From the NCBI RefSeq assembly GCF_023898315.1, contig NC_064617.1:619433000-619496999 (forward strand): a DNA stretch of 64,000 nucleotides. Direction: 5' to 3'. The number at the start of each line of letters is the position of its first letter. Position 1 is the first letter of the stretch. The position numbers were made by a program, and so were the translations under genes. Positions 12,160-23,463 of this stretch are shown here, in pieces. Source of the DNA: Schistocerca nitens. Lineage: Eukaryota; Arthropoda; Insecta; Orthoptera; Acrididae. Under the pieces are notes generated by a model, which had not been told where the DNA came from, did no database searches, and saw only the letters and a program-made list of their open reading frames with translations.

Positions 12160-14075
12160 ATGCCCCTCGCAGCGAGCGAAGTTTGTGAGCTCAATTTTGA
12201 TTCACCGAACACACTTCGCGAGCTATCTATTAGCGTGGATAACCCTGAAGTGATGTTGTCAGTCCTCCGACTGAAAGGGAATATTATGTTTGAGACAGAC
12301 GAAGAAAAGAAATGTTGAAGACAGAAGAAATGAAGAGACAGGTACCGCGGCTGTATTGCTTTTACGTGCATCTAGGTGTTATGTTTGCTGTGCACAACCA
12401 AGGAAGATGATCTTTTATGAACTGATGTCAGGGTCTACCCATTCGGGAACTTTCTTAAGCAGGGAAACCTTGGAAAACCTCTTAAGCTTAGACCCCCAGC
12501 CTACGGTACATAGAAGATAGGAAAGCCTATAGAAGAACAAAAATAATTTTGGAATTCATCTCTAAAGGAAAGACAGGGATCAATTTGTATCGCAATTTGG
12601 AGAAGAGTGGTTTGTGCCTCTAGCAAAAAAAAAAAAAAAAAAAAAAAAAACGTTTTACAATAAATATCGTGAATTCGCGTTTTACAATCTTGCTTCTAGT
12701 ACAATATCTTGCGGTGTTAAACTCCCCCGGGTCTTGCATGTCCCCGACGTCCACATTTGTAGTCGGTCTTCTACGCGGCCCACTCTGTAGTTGATCTTCT
12801 ACGCGGCCCACAATGGGAAGATTAGAAGGAACAGGGATACTCGAATTCACATGCAACATTCATTCCAAAAGAATTAGCAATGACCGAAAGGGAAACTCTT
12901 CCTGTAAGAGAACTGATTAGGTTGCACCGTCCAAGATTCTCCTTTTTGAAAGCAAAATCCTTATGGCTTCATGGATCCTTTTTGTTACGACATACTTCAC
13001 GGAATTCAACGATTACTTAATGATGTTGCCAAAAGCATCATCCTATTTTTTCGTTTGAATACTCTTTTTTACTTTGCCTCCCCACTTGTGTTTATAAGTC
13101 CAAAAGTTTTCACAGCTTTTCTATCATTGATTTGTTCTTCGTAATTTAAAGGATTCATGTAACTTACTATAGATTTTGAATTCAAATCATCGAATAATGG
13201 AAAGTGTAGTTCATTTTATACCAAGACATCATCCATATTTCCTTGATAAGTCATATAATTTAGCTATACTCAAAACCTTTTATTTTAAATACATATATTT
13301 TTACGTTTGAGCGCTGAAATGTAAACGTTATTATCATTGAGAAATGCGGATCCATCTCTCATTTACTCTCTGATTCATACGGTGTTCATCCATGCTAATA
13401 TATGGAAATGGATTTTTCACAAAAAATTCTCAAACGAACACGAACCATTAAATTACTACTGAATCTATGAATATTTACTTTCTTTAACCATTCATTAATA
13501 AATTAAAAATTCTTAACTTCTAATTATAACACCTATTCCTTTTAAAGTGCAACATGAATCAGTTTATCCTCGCGTTTGGTGCGAGTCTCTCACAAAGCAT
13601 CTCTGTATCGTCTATATCGACTTTAATTCTCGCGCCGACGTCAACTGTTTTGCGCGGGAAATTATCTTTGCGGCGTTAACCGTCACTCACAATTCACTAC
13701 CACAACACATTCCTTCACACGTTTACGCATCTAAGCGTTCACATGAGATTATATATGAATATTCACTCGGAACCTCTTTAGATTATTCAGCGTCATTTAC
13801 GTGAAACATTTCATTTTCTTGAAGTTCAGTCAGATCCTTAATCCTTGATGACATTAGCAATGCTAAAGTCCTATATTCACCCCAACACAGGTGAAGCCTA
13901 TCTCCACTATCTTCTTTACAACACTCGATAATAATAGTTAGTCACTATTTCTATACTCTATGTTACTGATTAACTATTTCAATTTAAAGGTTTCTATCAC
14001 TACACACAGAGTTTATGGTTATATTTTTTACGAGCGTTCATTTCTGTCACTCGGAACACCATTACTCACTATCTT
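12160..14075 (-). other. Gypsy 3' non-coding region
   Basis: Lies between the pol stop and the 3' LTR. No env or other long frame. It contains a run of 26 A on the + strand (12625-12650) and a short direct repeat: TCTTCTACGCGGCCCA occurs twice about 30 bp apart at about 12766-12811. Several AT-rich stretches. Confidence 0.6.
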
Positions 14076-17000
14076 CTAATCTTCATTATACTTTTTTAAG
14101 TCGTTATGAGAAAATAATCCTTTTATTTTGTTCGAAACCGGGTATGCTAACAGATAAGCCCCCGGATTCGGAATTTGTAGGATAATGTATGGTCCAGTAT
14201 ATAGTAACTCCCATTTCTTGATACTTTTCTTTATTACGGATGATTTGGTATGTCGTTTAACTAGTACCTTCTCTCCGACGTGGTATGTCTGTACCCTTTT
14301 TATTAATTTGTCATATCGTTGTTTTCTTTGATCCGCCTTTTTCGTCATATTTATGATAGCTTGTCTTATCTTTTCTTCCCAAGGCATCTCAGTTTCCTGA
14401 GTTTTGGGGATATGGTCAGTCCAGAAGTTCTCCTCTTTGGTTTCGAACATCAATTCACAAGGTGTATATCCAGTTGAGGAGTGGGGCATATTATTGTATA
14501 TCTGCTCAAACTCTTCCACATAATTTGCCCACGCAGTTTGCTTATTATGGCAATACGTCCTCATAAATCGATTGAATTCTCTAAAAATCCTCTCAACCAA
14601 ATTGCCTTGTGGGTGGTAAAATGATGTTAGTATGTGTTTAACACCGATTTGAAACAAAGTCTGCTTCCATCGGAGTCCCGTGAATATTTTAGCATTGTCA
14701 GTTATGATCGCCTTAGGTGTACCAACATGTGGAAAATAATCCCTTATCAATCTTAATACAATTACTTTGGCTGTAGCCGCCTTTATCGGGTATAGCTTCA
14801 CATATTTCGTACACACATCGAGAAATGCCAACACATATTTAACACCACCTCTTGAAGTAGGTAACGGTCCACACAGATCACACGAAATTAATTCTTTTGG
14901 TTTTTGTACTAATATAGAGCATAATGGATGCTTAGTCCCTTTTGAGTCCGGCTTTGTTTTTTGACAGATTATGCACCTCTTTAAAATCTCATGCACTCTG
15001 CGCTTTATGTTGGGAAAATAACAGTACCCACTTATTTTGTCTGCACATTTTGTCGCACCGAAATGTCCCCAGGTTAAATGAGTGAACCATACAAGTTTCT
15101 CTATTTGTGCCTCAGGTATACAAACACACCAACGGACTTTGTGTGGCCTTCCACAGCGGAAAAATAATACGCCATTTACCAGCTGGTAATAGTTTGCCAT
15201 CTGATCTGAAGGTTGCTGTTGTAACCTTTGAATGACACTTCCCCATTGAGCATCCTTTTTCTGTAACTGGGCCATATGCACACACAAATTGACGTAGTAT
15301 GTCTTAAATGGATTTTCCTGCAGCAGCAATACAGGGAATTCCGAGGTAGTATTCACATCAATCTCTTTTGTTAAACCCAACGGTGACCTTGATAGAGCGT
15401 CCGCAATAATGTTTTGCTGCCCTGAGACATGTACGATCTTAAACTGGTATTGTTGCAGAGCGAGCGTCCATCTAGCCAGTCTGGGGTGTAACAGTTTACA
15501 CGTTTGCAAAAACGTTAATGATTGGTGATCGCAATATACGATAGTCTTCGACCCATATAAATAATAATGAAATTTTTTAAATCCCCAGACGACCGCAAGA
15601 GCCTCTAATTCCGTCGTCGTGTACGTTCGTTCACAGTTGGACAAAACACGACTAGCAAACGCAGTAGGACAAAAGGTAAGCTGTCCATTTATCTTGCGTA
15701 CTTGGAAAAGGCACACTCCAAGACCCACATTTGACGAATCTGTTGACAAGTAGAATTCCTCTTGCATGTCGGGATGGTATAAAAGCGGTGCATTTCCTAA
15801 TTGCTTCTTTATCTCTTCAAATGCTTCTTGACACTCTAATGTCCATAGCCAGGGCACATCCTTCTTTAGAAAACTATTCAGAGCTGCTGCATTCATGGCC
15901 TGATTCGTTATAAATCTTCTAAAAAATGAGGCAAGACCCATAAACCCTTTTAATTGCCTCCTATTTCTCGGTGTTGGAAACTTACTAATCGCAATTAGCT
16001 TCTCCTTGGTTGGTAAAATTCCCTTTGCGTCAATTATATGCCCCAGGAACTTGATTCTGTTTAGTGCAAAATGGGATTTCTGTAGGTTAGCAGTTATTCC
16101 CATGGTTTTGAACATGTTCAACACCCGACTCAGTAAAGTAATATGCTCCTCCCAGGTCTTCGATGCAATAAGCATATCATCAACAAATACTGTTATCCTG
16201 CTTCTTAGTTCTGGGCCTAGTGCATAATCTAGAGCTGCTATAAAGATTCCAGCACTAATGTTGAGTCCGAAAGGAACTACAGTAAATTGGTAACTTCGTC
16301 CGGCATAAATGAAAGCTGTATATTTCCTTGATACCTCATCCAGCTTTACCTGCCAATAAGAACTCCGCAAATCGATGCTTGTCAAATATTGGACATCCTG
16401 GAACCGTTGTATCAGTTCGTCTATGTTTTCCGGATGTGTTCTCACTGGAATTATGATTTTATTTATTTCCCTGGCGTCAAGTACCAGTCTCACAGTTCCA
16501 TTTGCTTTTGGCACGACCAACAGTGGGGAGCAGTATGGGCTTGTGGAGGGTTCAATCAAACCCCATTTCAACATGCGATCTATTTCTTTTTGGACTTGAG
16601 CCTTTAGCCTCCAGGGAACAGGATAGAAAGTTCTACAATATGTTTCATGCGGCTTAACGTAGATATGGCATATGTATCCCTTAATAACTCCTGGCCTCTC
16701 ATCAAACACGTTTTCATACGCTAATAATAATTCTTTGAGCTGCTGCTTCTGATCTTCAATAATGCAGTCGGATTCATTTAATTTCTCATACACTAATTGA
16801 CCGAAATCCCCTTTGACTTGGACCTCATTATTTACGTGCTGTTTAGAATTCTGTGCAGTCCTGATTACTTGCACGCTGATCCCACTATCATATTTTCTGG
16901 TAAGGCTTTCCTTTTTCAACAAGTCCAACTCAATTTCTTGTTTATTTACATTTAACCAAATTTTTCCTGTTTTAAAATCTATTCTGCATCCGTATTGACG

Positions 17001-17405
17001 TAGGCTGTCGACTCCGATAATGCAGTCTACCACCAAATTTTTCACAACAAGGAATGTGCTTAATATTGCTACATTTCCTACTTCTACACTAAGTAGTGAC
17101 TGCACTTTTACATTAGCCGATCTGGCCCGAACGGCGCCTATTATTCTACAATTTTGAACTGGAAAAATTGGTACTCGTCTTATATTTCTGATCTTGTTGA
17201 ATAGAGCCTCCGAAATAACATTCGTGGTTGCAGCTGTGTCTAAAACCGCCGTTATAGGTACAGTCTCCAAAATGACTTGCACTTCGGCTACTGCCACCTG
17301 TTCCTTATCCTCATCTTTGGGTTCTAAGTCCTCGGTCAATTCATCTGCCAGTAATCGTCCATCATTGTACGTTAGCATTGGTACACATATCCTGTTGCCC
17401 CTCAA
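14076..17405 (-). CDS. pol: Gypsy Pol polyprotein (protease, RT, RNase H, integrase)
   Basis: An 1109-residue open frame with the enzymes in Gypsy order. The aspartic protease has LDTAATTN at residue 56 (active D56) and the conserved IIGVDSL. RT has LDAREINK, PFGLN and the catalytic FVDD at about residues 405-408. RNase H has LSTDSSNVGLG near 553 and TELEALAVVW. Integrase has an HHCC zinc finger (H..H..CIIC, about 774-813) and catalytic D near 840, D near 901 (TDNAKIF) and E near 937 (VERIF). A C-terminal GPYIILQIPNPGAY block ends it. The nominal start is TTG, but the frame stays open upstream past 17470, overlapping the end of gag in the -1 frame. It is probably made as a Gag-Pol fusion by -1 frameshifting. 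No broken catalytic residue was seen. Confidence 0.93.
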   Translation of the reverse strand: MRGNRICVPMLTYNDGRLLADELTEDLEPKDEDKEQVAVAEVQVILETVPITAVLDTAATTNVISEALFNKIRNIRRVPIFPVQNCRIIGAVRARSANVKVQSLLSVEVGNVAILSTFLVVKNLVVDCIIGVDSLRQYGCRIDFKTGKIWLNVNKQEIELDLLKKESLTRKYDSGISVQVIRTAQNSKQHVNNEVQVKGDFGQLVYEKLNESDCIIEDQKQQLKELLLAYENVFDERPGVIKGYICHIYVKPHETYCRTFYPVPWRLKAQVQKEIDRMLKWGLIEPSTSPYCSPLLVVPKANGTVRLVLDAREINKIIIPVRTHPENIDELIQRFQDVQYLTSIDLRSSYWQVKLDEVSRKYTAFIYAGRSYQFTVVPFGLNISAGIFIAALDYALGPELRSRITVFVDDMLIASKTWEEHITLLSRVLNMFKTMGITANLQKSHFALNRIKFLGHIIDAKGILPTKEKLIAISKFPTPRNRRQLKGFMGLASFFRRFITNQAMNAAALNSFLKKDVPWLWTLECQEAFEEIKKQLGNAPLLYHPDMQEEFYLSTDSSNVGLGVCLFQVRKINGQLTFCPTAFASRVLSNCERTYTTTELEALAVVWGFKKFHYYLYGSKTIVYCDHQSLTFLQTCKLLHPRLARWTLALQQYQFKIVHVSGQQNIIADALSRSPLGLTKEIDVNTTSEFPVLLLQENPFKTYYVNLCVHMAQLQKKDAQWGSVIQRLQQQPSDQMANYYQLVNGVLFFRCGRPHKVRWCVCIPEAQIEKLVWFTHLTWGHFGATKCADKISGYCYFPNIKRRVHEILKRCIICQKTKPDSKGTKHPLCSILVQKPKELISCDLCGPLPTSRGGVKYVLAFLDVCTKYVKLYPIKAATAKVIVLRLIRDYFPHVGTPKAIITDNAKIFTGLRWKQTLFQIGVKHILTSFYHPQGNLVERIFREFNRFMRTYCHNKQTAWANYVEEFEQIYNNMPHSSTGYTPCELMFETKEENFWTDHIPKTQETEMPWEEKIRQAIINMTKKADQRKQRYDKLIKRVQTYHVGEKVLVKRHTKSSVIKKSIKKWELLYTGPYIILQIPNPGAYLLAYPVSNKIKGLFSHNDLKKYNED

Positions 17406-17446
17406 CCTATTGTTGACCGCTCCTCCGGGGCACGAGTGGGTCCTTA

Positions 17447-19529
17447 CTAGTTTGTTGGATTTTGATTCGCCTGGTGGTTGACATCATCCGTCACTTCGGT
17501 AATCACCGGTTGATTCGTAGATGTCCGTCCCCACTGATGTTGGTTATTTGAGTTTATTCCCCCCGGTTGGTTCCACTTTCTATTACCGTTATTGTTCCAT
17601 GCTTGCGGTCTGAAATTCCTTTCGTTCCCCCATACGGGATTGTATCGTTTCCCATTCCTGTTGTTCCTTGGATAGCCCCTCGCAAGACTATTGCCGGTAT
17701 TATTGTTGATATTTTGAGGGGTTTCTCCACTATTTATCGATCTCTGTGCGTTCCCTTGCCTACCATTTGGCGGAGGTTCTATCTCCCTATATTGGAATCT
17801 ATAGTTGCGGGCTTTCTGGTTGTTCTCTTCTATAATGTCTATATGATCTAACGTCGTGAGGAACGACTCCAAGTCTTTATCATTGCCGTAAATTAATTGA
17901 TTCCGTATACTAGTTGGTAGTCTTGCCTTAAGTATGTTTATTATATCTGGCAAAGGCATAGGTCTGTCCCAATATCTAGTTTTATTTATATATTTCTCAA
18001 AATACTTCCTAAGGCTTCCTTTCGAAAAAGAGAAAGGCTCTGGGTAGAGCACCTCCTGCCTTAGGCGTTCCTGTACCCCTTCTGACCAGAATTTTGCTAA
18101 AAACGCTTTCTCAAAATCGTCATAGGTCGAGCAAACAGACGTCATGTCCGAGGCCCAGATCGCCCCCGAACCTTGTATATACCCAGTAACGAAACTGATC
18201 TTCTGCCATTCCGACCAATTTCTGGGTAGCACTCCTCTAAAACTCCTGATAAAAACAATCGGATGGACCCCCTTTTTGTCCGTGTTAAAAATCTGAAATT
18301 GCCGATGCTTTATCATTTTTTCTTCGGCATGGCGCAGGCTTTCGTAATCTCCGTCCGATAAAACTTCGCGCGAACAACTAGCTCGTGGCAATTTAATATT
18401 CGAGTTACTCACACAAGTCGGTATCGTGTGCGAATGTGCAGTAACTGGCTCTATAGTCGCTGGCAACTTCTGCTGCTGGCCGGTATTCATTTGTTCTGAG
18501 CCTTGTTGTGAAACGCGTATCGACTCTGCTATCGTTTGTTTCCATTGCTCAAAATCAGCACCTAACTGCTGTCGCACTTCCTCAAGTCCTTTCGCAAACA
18601 AATTCTCTTCCTGTTTGCCGCATAGATTCTGGAATGCTGCTTTAACATTTTGCTCAACGTTTTCACACATTAGCCTTTTGTTTTCTAATGTGATTTCGGA
18701 TAGTTTACCCGTTAATACATTAATTTGGTGGTCTATAACGTCCTGACGTTCTGTCAGATGTTCCACACTTTCCTTTAAGTTCGTCTGCGTACGTGCCAAT
18801 TCAGGAAGTTGCGCAATTGCACATGACATGGCATCTTGCTTCTGTACTAATTGCGGAACCATTTCCACCTGTTCCCGTACGGTGTCTATCTTAATAGCCA
18901 CATACTCCTACATTTCTACACGTACGCGGTGAGTAGATTCCTCACATTGAGCTTTAACCAATTCTATTTGTGCAGTTAATTTTCGTTCCGTCTCTTCGGC
19001 CTGATCTTTAAGTTCCTTTGTCTTCGCCTCTATCCGCTGCTCTAATTCGGAAAAACTGTCGTGTAACTGCTGCTTAATCTCAGCTTTCAGATTTTCCTGC
19101 CCCTCATTAACTGAGGCTAACTTCGAATTCAAATCCTTTTGCCCCTCGGTAACTGAGGCTAACTTCGAATTCAAATCATTTTGCCCCTCGGTAACTGAGG
19201 CTAACTTCGCGTTTATGTCGATTTTCATATTATTCATGCTCTCGGTTATCATCTGCATCTGTCTCATGATAATTACTAATGGATCTAATCCATGTTGCAT
19301 ACCTGCTGTTACCTGTCCAGCCGTGTCTACAGGGCGTTCTATTACGCTGTTGCATACCTGCTGTTACCTGTCCAGCCGTGTCTACAGGGCGTTCTATTAC
19401 GCTATCTGTAGCGATCGGTTCTACCACACTTCTTACTACATCACTATCATCCGTGCTCACAGCTGAAGGCTGTTGCGTGTTGCTCTGCTCTGCTTGACTC
19501 ATCTTAAACATTGCCCTAGTTAAAACCAT
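17447..19529 (-). pseudogene. gag: Gypsy Gag, interrupted by a 55-bp duplication and a stop
   Basis: ATG at 19529. The N-terminal part is followed by a coiled-coil stretch with three 14-residue repeats (KLASVTEGQ type, about 19090-19215). The capsid-like part has a WSEWQKISFVTGYIQG stretch and KGSLRKYFEKYINKTRYWD; the C-terminus is Asn/Arg/Gln-rich and ends at 17447. No CCHC zinc knuckle is visible. Two lesions: a tandem duplication of 55 bp (copies starting 19296 and 19351), which shifts the frame by one, and a TAG at 18908-18910 after which the same frame reopens. The duplicated unit is almost identical in both copies, so the change is recent. As it stands this copy cannot make full Gag. 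Confidence 0.88.
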
Positions 19530-19884
19530 ATAAATATTCTACGGTCAATATGTATATGTCTCCTTTCACACAATAATACTTCTGTGTGGCTACTTTCTTA
19601 TAGTACTTATTCAGGTAAATGCAACTAGGGCAGTTCAACCAATCTACATGTAGCATGCACACAATTCGTAAATGTTCAAATCTACGTCTACTTCCTCAAT
19701 ACTAGCAAGCTTTAATTCAAAAATAAAGATCTGGCCTTTTATCTGCGCCCAGCGTGCTGCTTTTCTTTGAAGATCCAACTAATTCGCCTGCGAGTATCTC
19801 TTCTCTTTTCCAAGTTAAGTTGTCTCGTCGTAGTTCACATGAAACAGAGAACAAAATTATTTTAACAACGTCCAAAAACGTGTC

Positions 19885-19902
19885 CTGTCACGGATTGGCC
19901 AT
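19885..19902 (-). other. primer-binding site of the young Gypsy element
   Basis: Immediately after the 5' LTR in element orientation the sequence reads A then TGGCCAATCCGTGACAGG. A TGG start directly after the LTR is the hallmark of a tRNA primer-binding site. I could not assign the tRNA. Confidence 0.6.
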
Positions 19903-20866
19903 TATAATTGAATTCTCTGATTACTTTTGTATAAATGATAAAAGTCTGTATGTGGTGAATGCAGCTTGCCGCTAACTCGGTGTAATATGTTGTCTGTACA
20001 GAAGTGTATCTGTCGCTTTTATCGCTCTTTCACTCTCACACAGAGATGTTCTTTATCTGTATACAGTTTAAACTATATTAATTACTTGAAATCAGCCTAG
20101 TAGAATCTCTGGTGGAGCCCTTCGTCTTAATATTCAGCGGCTGGCTTGCTAAAAAAAAATCTTTGCATTGGTTATTATTATTAAGCGCTGCATTCAGTTG
20201 GGAAAATCGATCGTTTGAACCATTCGTTCAGTTTACGACAGATCTAAAATTTCAGATGTGGACGAAGCCTTTTTGGACGATTTCTAAACTCAGAGATTGC
20301 AGGCTCTCTTCGTCACAGCTGAAACTTCCCAATTAATTACAGGGCCCAGACAATCATCAATGATTCAGACAGAGAACTCATTCGTCATTCACTCTAAAAT
20401 AAAATGGTCACAAACCTTATTTCTGAGGCAAAATTATATTAATTCATTTCCATACATGTTCCGTTTGGTGTTGGTTCCAAGTCTCTTGCTATTTGCTGGT
20501 ACATGTTTATATTTCTCTTTACTATCGCGCTAGCGGCACAAACGGTACTCTTTCCTGGCTCGCTTTAGCGCGAAGAAGGATAAATAAAACTCTTTTAGCA
20601 ATCTGATAATCTTCAAACGAATACTTCCGAAGCTGTTCCTCCCTCTCTCTATAACTACAATAACCATGGAGCATACATTTTCGTACCTCTGTTGTTCCAA
20701 GGAATAAAACGTACTAGAAAAATACCTTGGCGTCGACGAGCTGTCGGCGCATATATTACTAGGAAATCTGATCAGATACTTTTCAAACGTAAATAAATGT
20801 GGATGATTTGATTGACCATTATTAATTATTGCGTGGTAGAGGGTAATTTTCCGTGGGGAGATTACA
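19903..20866 (-). repeat. 5' LTR of the young Gypsy element
   Basis: 964 bp. It differs from the 3' LTR at about five positions that I could find (near 19930, 19948, 20044, 20504 and 20545). It should hold the promoter. The AGCT target duplication follows at 20867-20870. Confidence 0.92.
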
Positions 20867-21850
20867 AGCTCACTATCGGGGAACGCTTAGTTTTGCTAGA
20901 AACTGAAGAGGCTTAAAAACATTTCTGTACACAGCTACTTACGGTACACTCAGAACAATTCCTCTGAGCAACAACGCAGATCAAAGATGTACTGGGGAAA
21001 TAAGTTATGATATTGAAAACGTCTTGGATAATTATCTGCAAAACATCTATTCTTCAAACAACCGGACGAGCTAACTGTACTTGCTAATGAGGCACTGGAA
21101 TGATTTCGTTTTGTTATTGCACAAGATTTTTCTAACGAAGTGCTCTTCATGAGAAATGTGATAACAGATACTAAAGGTGATTCTATATTTAATGTTTTGA
21201 AAGATTATTTCATGGAAAAAACGATGCCTTAATCAAATTTAATATCAGTGGCAGCAGGAGTACTTGTTAGTTTGGATGCTATGGTCGATTTATACGCCAT
21301 TTAAGACTAAATGTACCTGAGGTATTGGCAGTACACTGCGTCACCCATCGACGATTAGTTGCAAAAAATCTGAAAGTTTCATTCCATCAGTCCCTTCAAT
21401 TTTTCGTTCCCGCATTAAACAAAATTCGAAGCAAAGTGTTGAATTGTAGTTTACTTTCGCAGTTGTGTGAAGAAAATTACGAGAACTTTGATCGACGACT
21501 TCTTGACATTGCAGTACACTTACAGTCAAAAGGTTAATATTTGACAAGACTATTCTCACTTTTTGAGTTTTAGAGATTTCTATGTTAAAGATAGAGTTTA
21601 AAAGAAAACTGAAGCAAAAGGAAACCAAAGTCTCATTTAACATATTGGTTTGTTAAATTTTACGAGCTTTACTTGCTACTACATGGTGACAGTCCTTTAT
21701 TTCTTGCCAGAATGAAACGAATGAAGCAAAACGTTGGACAGCGCGAATATTCCGGGTTTCCCAATTTAACACAAAGCGACAGGATGGTGACGCTTCAGCC
21801 TGTGGTCAATATTTAAATATGGTACTACATTAGAGTTTGTTTCGTTTATG
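20867..21850 (+). pseudogene. hAT transposase relic (ZBED5-like), right part
   Basis: Continuation of the relic at 10880-11195. Once one AGCT is dropped the frame runs through the junction. The + strand then shows, in broken frames, an LFMRNVITDTKGDSIFNVLK block (about 21147-21206) and a 70-codon frame (21325-21537) with AVHCVTHRRLVAKNL and ALNKIRSKVLN...LCEENYENF, typical of ZBED5-type hAT transposases. A FPNLTQ stretch follows near 21765. In-frame stops are frequent. No hAT terminal repeats were identified. Confidence 0.65.
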
Positions 21851-23340
21851 GAAATATGGTAGCGAAGTATTAACACATACAGTGATAATGAAGAAGTGGA
21901 GCTCATATTACGAAAAAAAACTGATGGAAATAATCGCTAACAGAGTACTTATAGTATGATGGAGAAACACATATCAGCAATTATGCCTTCAGAGAGACGT
22001 ACCTTCTACTTATCCAGTATTATGGACTACCACAATAAAGGTTTTCCGTTTCATACTTCTTGGAAAGGGATTTCCGTGCCGCTGCCAATCGTCTTAAAAA
22101 AAGTAAGACGAAGAAAGAAAGAAAGAAATTTGTAAATCAATGAAGAGAAGATTCAGGGTTAAACCTAAGTAAATTAAAGCTCCCAATGAGAGCAGTTATG
22201 TATTAATTTTGCTAGAGTTGCATTTGTGTCACTCAGAGTAAAAAATGTATAAGACTTAATACGTTTTTTAAAGTTAAACCTGCCAAAGTGAGCATTACTG
22301 CACCAACTGTCAAAAACACATTTGAAGTTGACAAACTTATAAATATTTAATTTATAAAATCTGTGGGTCTACTCAAAATGGAAAACATTGGCACATTGTG
22401 TACGAGGCAAAATGTTTGAGTACCTCTGAAATAAATGACAATTTGACAGCTTACATAAGTAATATGACGTATTTCCTGAGTTAACATTCTGTGCTTCCTG
22501 TAACGCGCAATAGGTGGTACTAGCACGATTGCTTCTCAAAACTTATCCAATCCAGATCTTTGGTTATTCTTAGTGGTCACATCTTCGACAGTAAGTTAAA
22601 AACATAATATCCTCTTCTTTTTCAACAAAAGTGGATCTGGTATCTCTTATTGCAAACATTGCTACTCTCGTAATACCACGTTGTTATCAGAGTTGCTGCG
22701 TATATTGTCGAGAAGGAACTAAGATAGTTCGTAGTAGACGAATTAAGAAAATAAGTTACTTTTTATTATAATAAAATTTTTCTGCAATTCAAAAAATCAG
22801 TATGTGTCTTGTTAATCATTTCTGCATATTTCTTTTGTAAATTATTGCGAAATATTTTCGCTCAACTCGTACTGAAAATTTATTCTACACTGTCCACATC
22901 AAATATTTACTAAACTGAAATAATATGAACGGTTTTATCCACGTTTTCCTCTGTGGACACCAAATAGAGTTGAGGAAATTGTCTTCTACTTTTTGTTTTG
23001 CCGTGCAAATGTATTGCGTGGCTTTCTGATCGAGCACCAGAATGAGAAATGAACAGGTACCACATCGTTATCGTGATAGATGCTTAGATATTTCTTAGAA
23101 CATAGGAACATCCAAATCAGTTATCAGGAAATGACTCTCGAGTTATCTGAGCAAATAAAGCTCTCCAAACGTATCTCTTGCAAGATACGAAGAACAGCAT
23201 TGGCAAATGGAACTATAGAAGCCCCTCTGTTAAAAAAAAAAAATGCGCACCAAGGGTATGCGTAGTTGAAAACACTTCATCACTTCTCAGTAGTCCACTT
23301 CAAACGATAATCTCAAGAGGGCTCAGTTAATTGGTTTTAT
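21851..23340. other. no recognisable gene
   Basis: AT-rich sequence; the longest frame is about 60 codons. It may contain the 3' part of the hAT relic. Upstream flank of the host gene promoter. Confidence 0.4.
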
Positions 23341-23365
23341 ATCGGCGCTATCAACCTCATAGCAC

Positions 23366-23400
23366 TATATAAGACAGTTCTACCAACCAGTAGTTTGCGA
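23366..23400 (+). promoter_or_regulatory. core promoter of the chitin-binding protein gene
   Basis: TATATAAG at 23366-23373. The transcription start should lie about 25-32 bp downstream (about 23389-23400), close to a CCAGT initiator-like motif at 23387-23391. A short 5' UTR of about 60 nt then reaches the ATG at 23457. A TATA box, short leader and tiny first coding exon are a common layout of insect cuticle and other secreted chitin-binding protein genes. Confidence 0.55.
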
Positions 23401-23456
23401 TCTGTTAATTGTCTCTGAAGCGTATTCAGCAGCCCGAGAGCAGATACGAACAAGCA

Positions 23457-23463
23457 ATGAGAG
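23457..23463 (+). CDS. chitin-binding protein, coding exon 1 (ATGAGAG)
   Basis: Seven coding bases, Met-Arg plus the first base of a Gly codon, then a strong donor G|GTAAGG (intron from 23464). The exon ends in phase 1. The acceptor at 37222 (GCTTGTTTCAG) opens with GT, completing GGT (Gly) and continuing in the long frame at 37223. The protein would begin MRGFIVASLWLVLTTSVALG, a good signal peptide. The intron would be 13,759 bp with GT..AG ends. This is inferred from sequence; a transcript would prove it. The alternative is a start at ATG 37201 without this exon. Confidence 0.6.

Larger units (their letters stand above)
11196..20866 (-). mobile_element. young Gypsy LTR retrotransposon, gag broken, pol open
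   Basis: Full-length LTR element of about 9.67 kb on the minus strand. It has 964-bp LTRs at both ends, a 4-bp AGCT target duplication (11192-11195 and 20867-20870), gag, pol with protease, RT, RNase H and integrase, and about 1.9 kb of non-coding sequence before the 3' LTR. There is no env-like frame. By eye the two LTRs differ at about five positions, so the insertion is recent. It interrupts a hAT transposase relic, whose frame continues across the junction when one AGCT is removed. Gag carries a 55-bp tandem duplication and a TAG stop. Confidence 0.93.

Noticed and set aside
12160-14075. Possible env gene in the Gypsy element
   Set aside because: No frame over 80 codons in element orientation outside the LTR edge and no signal or transmembrane pattern.
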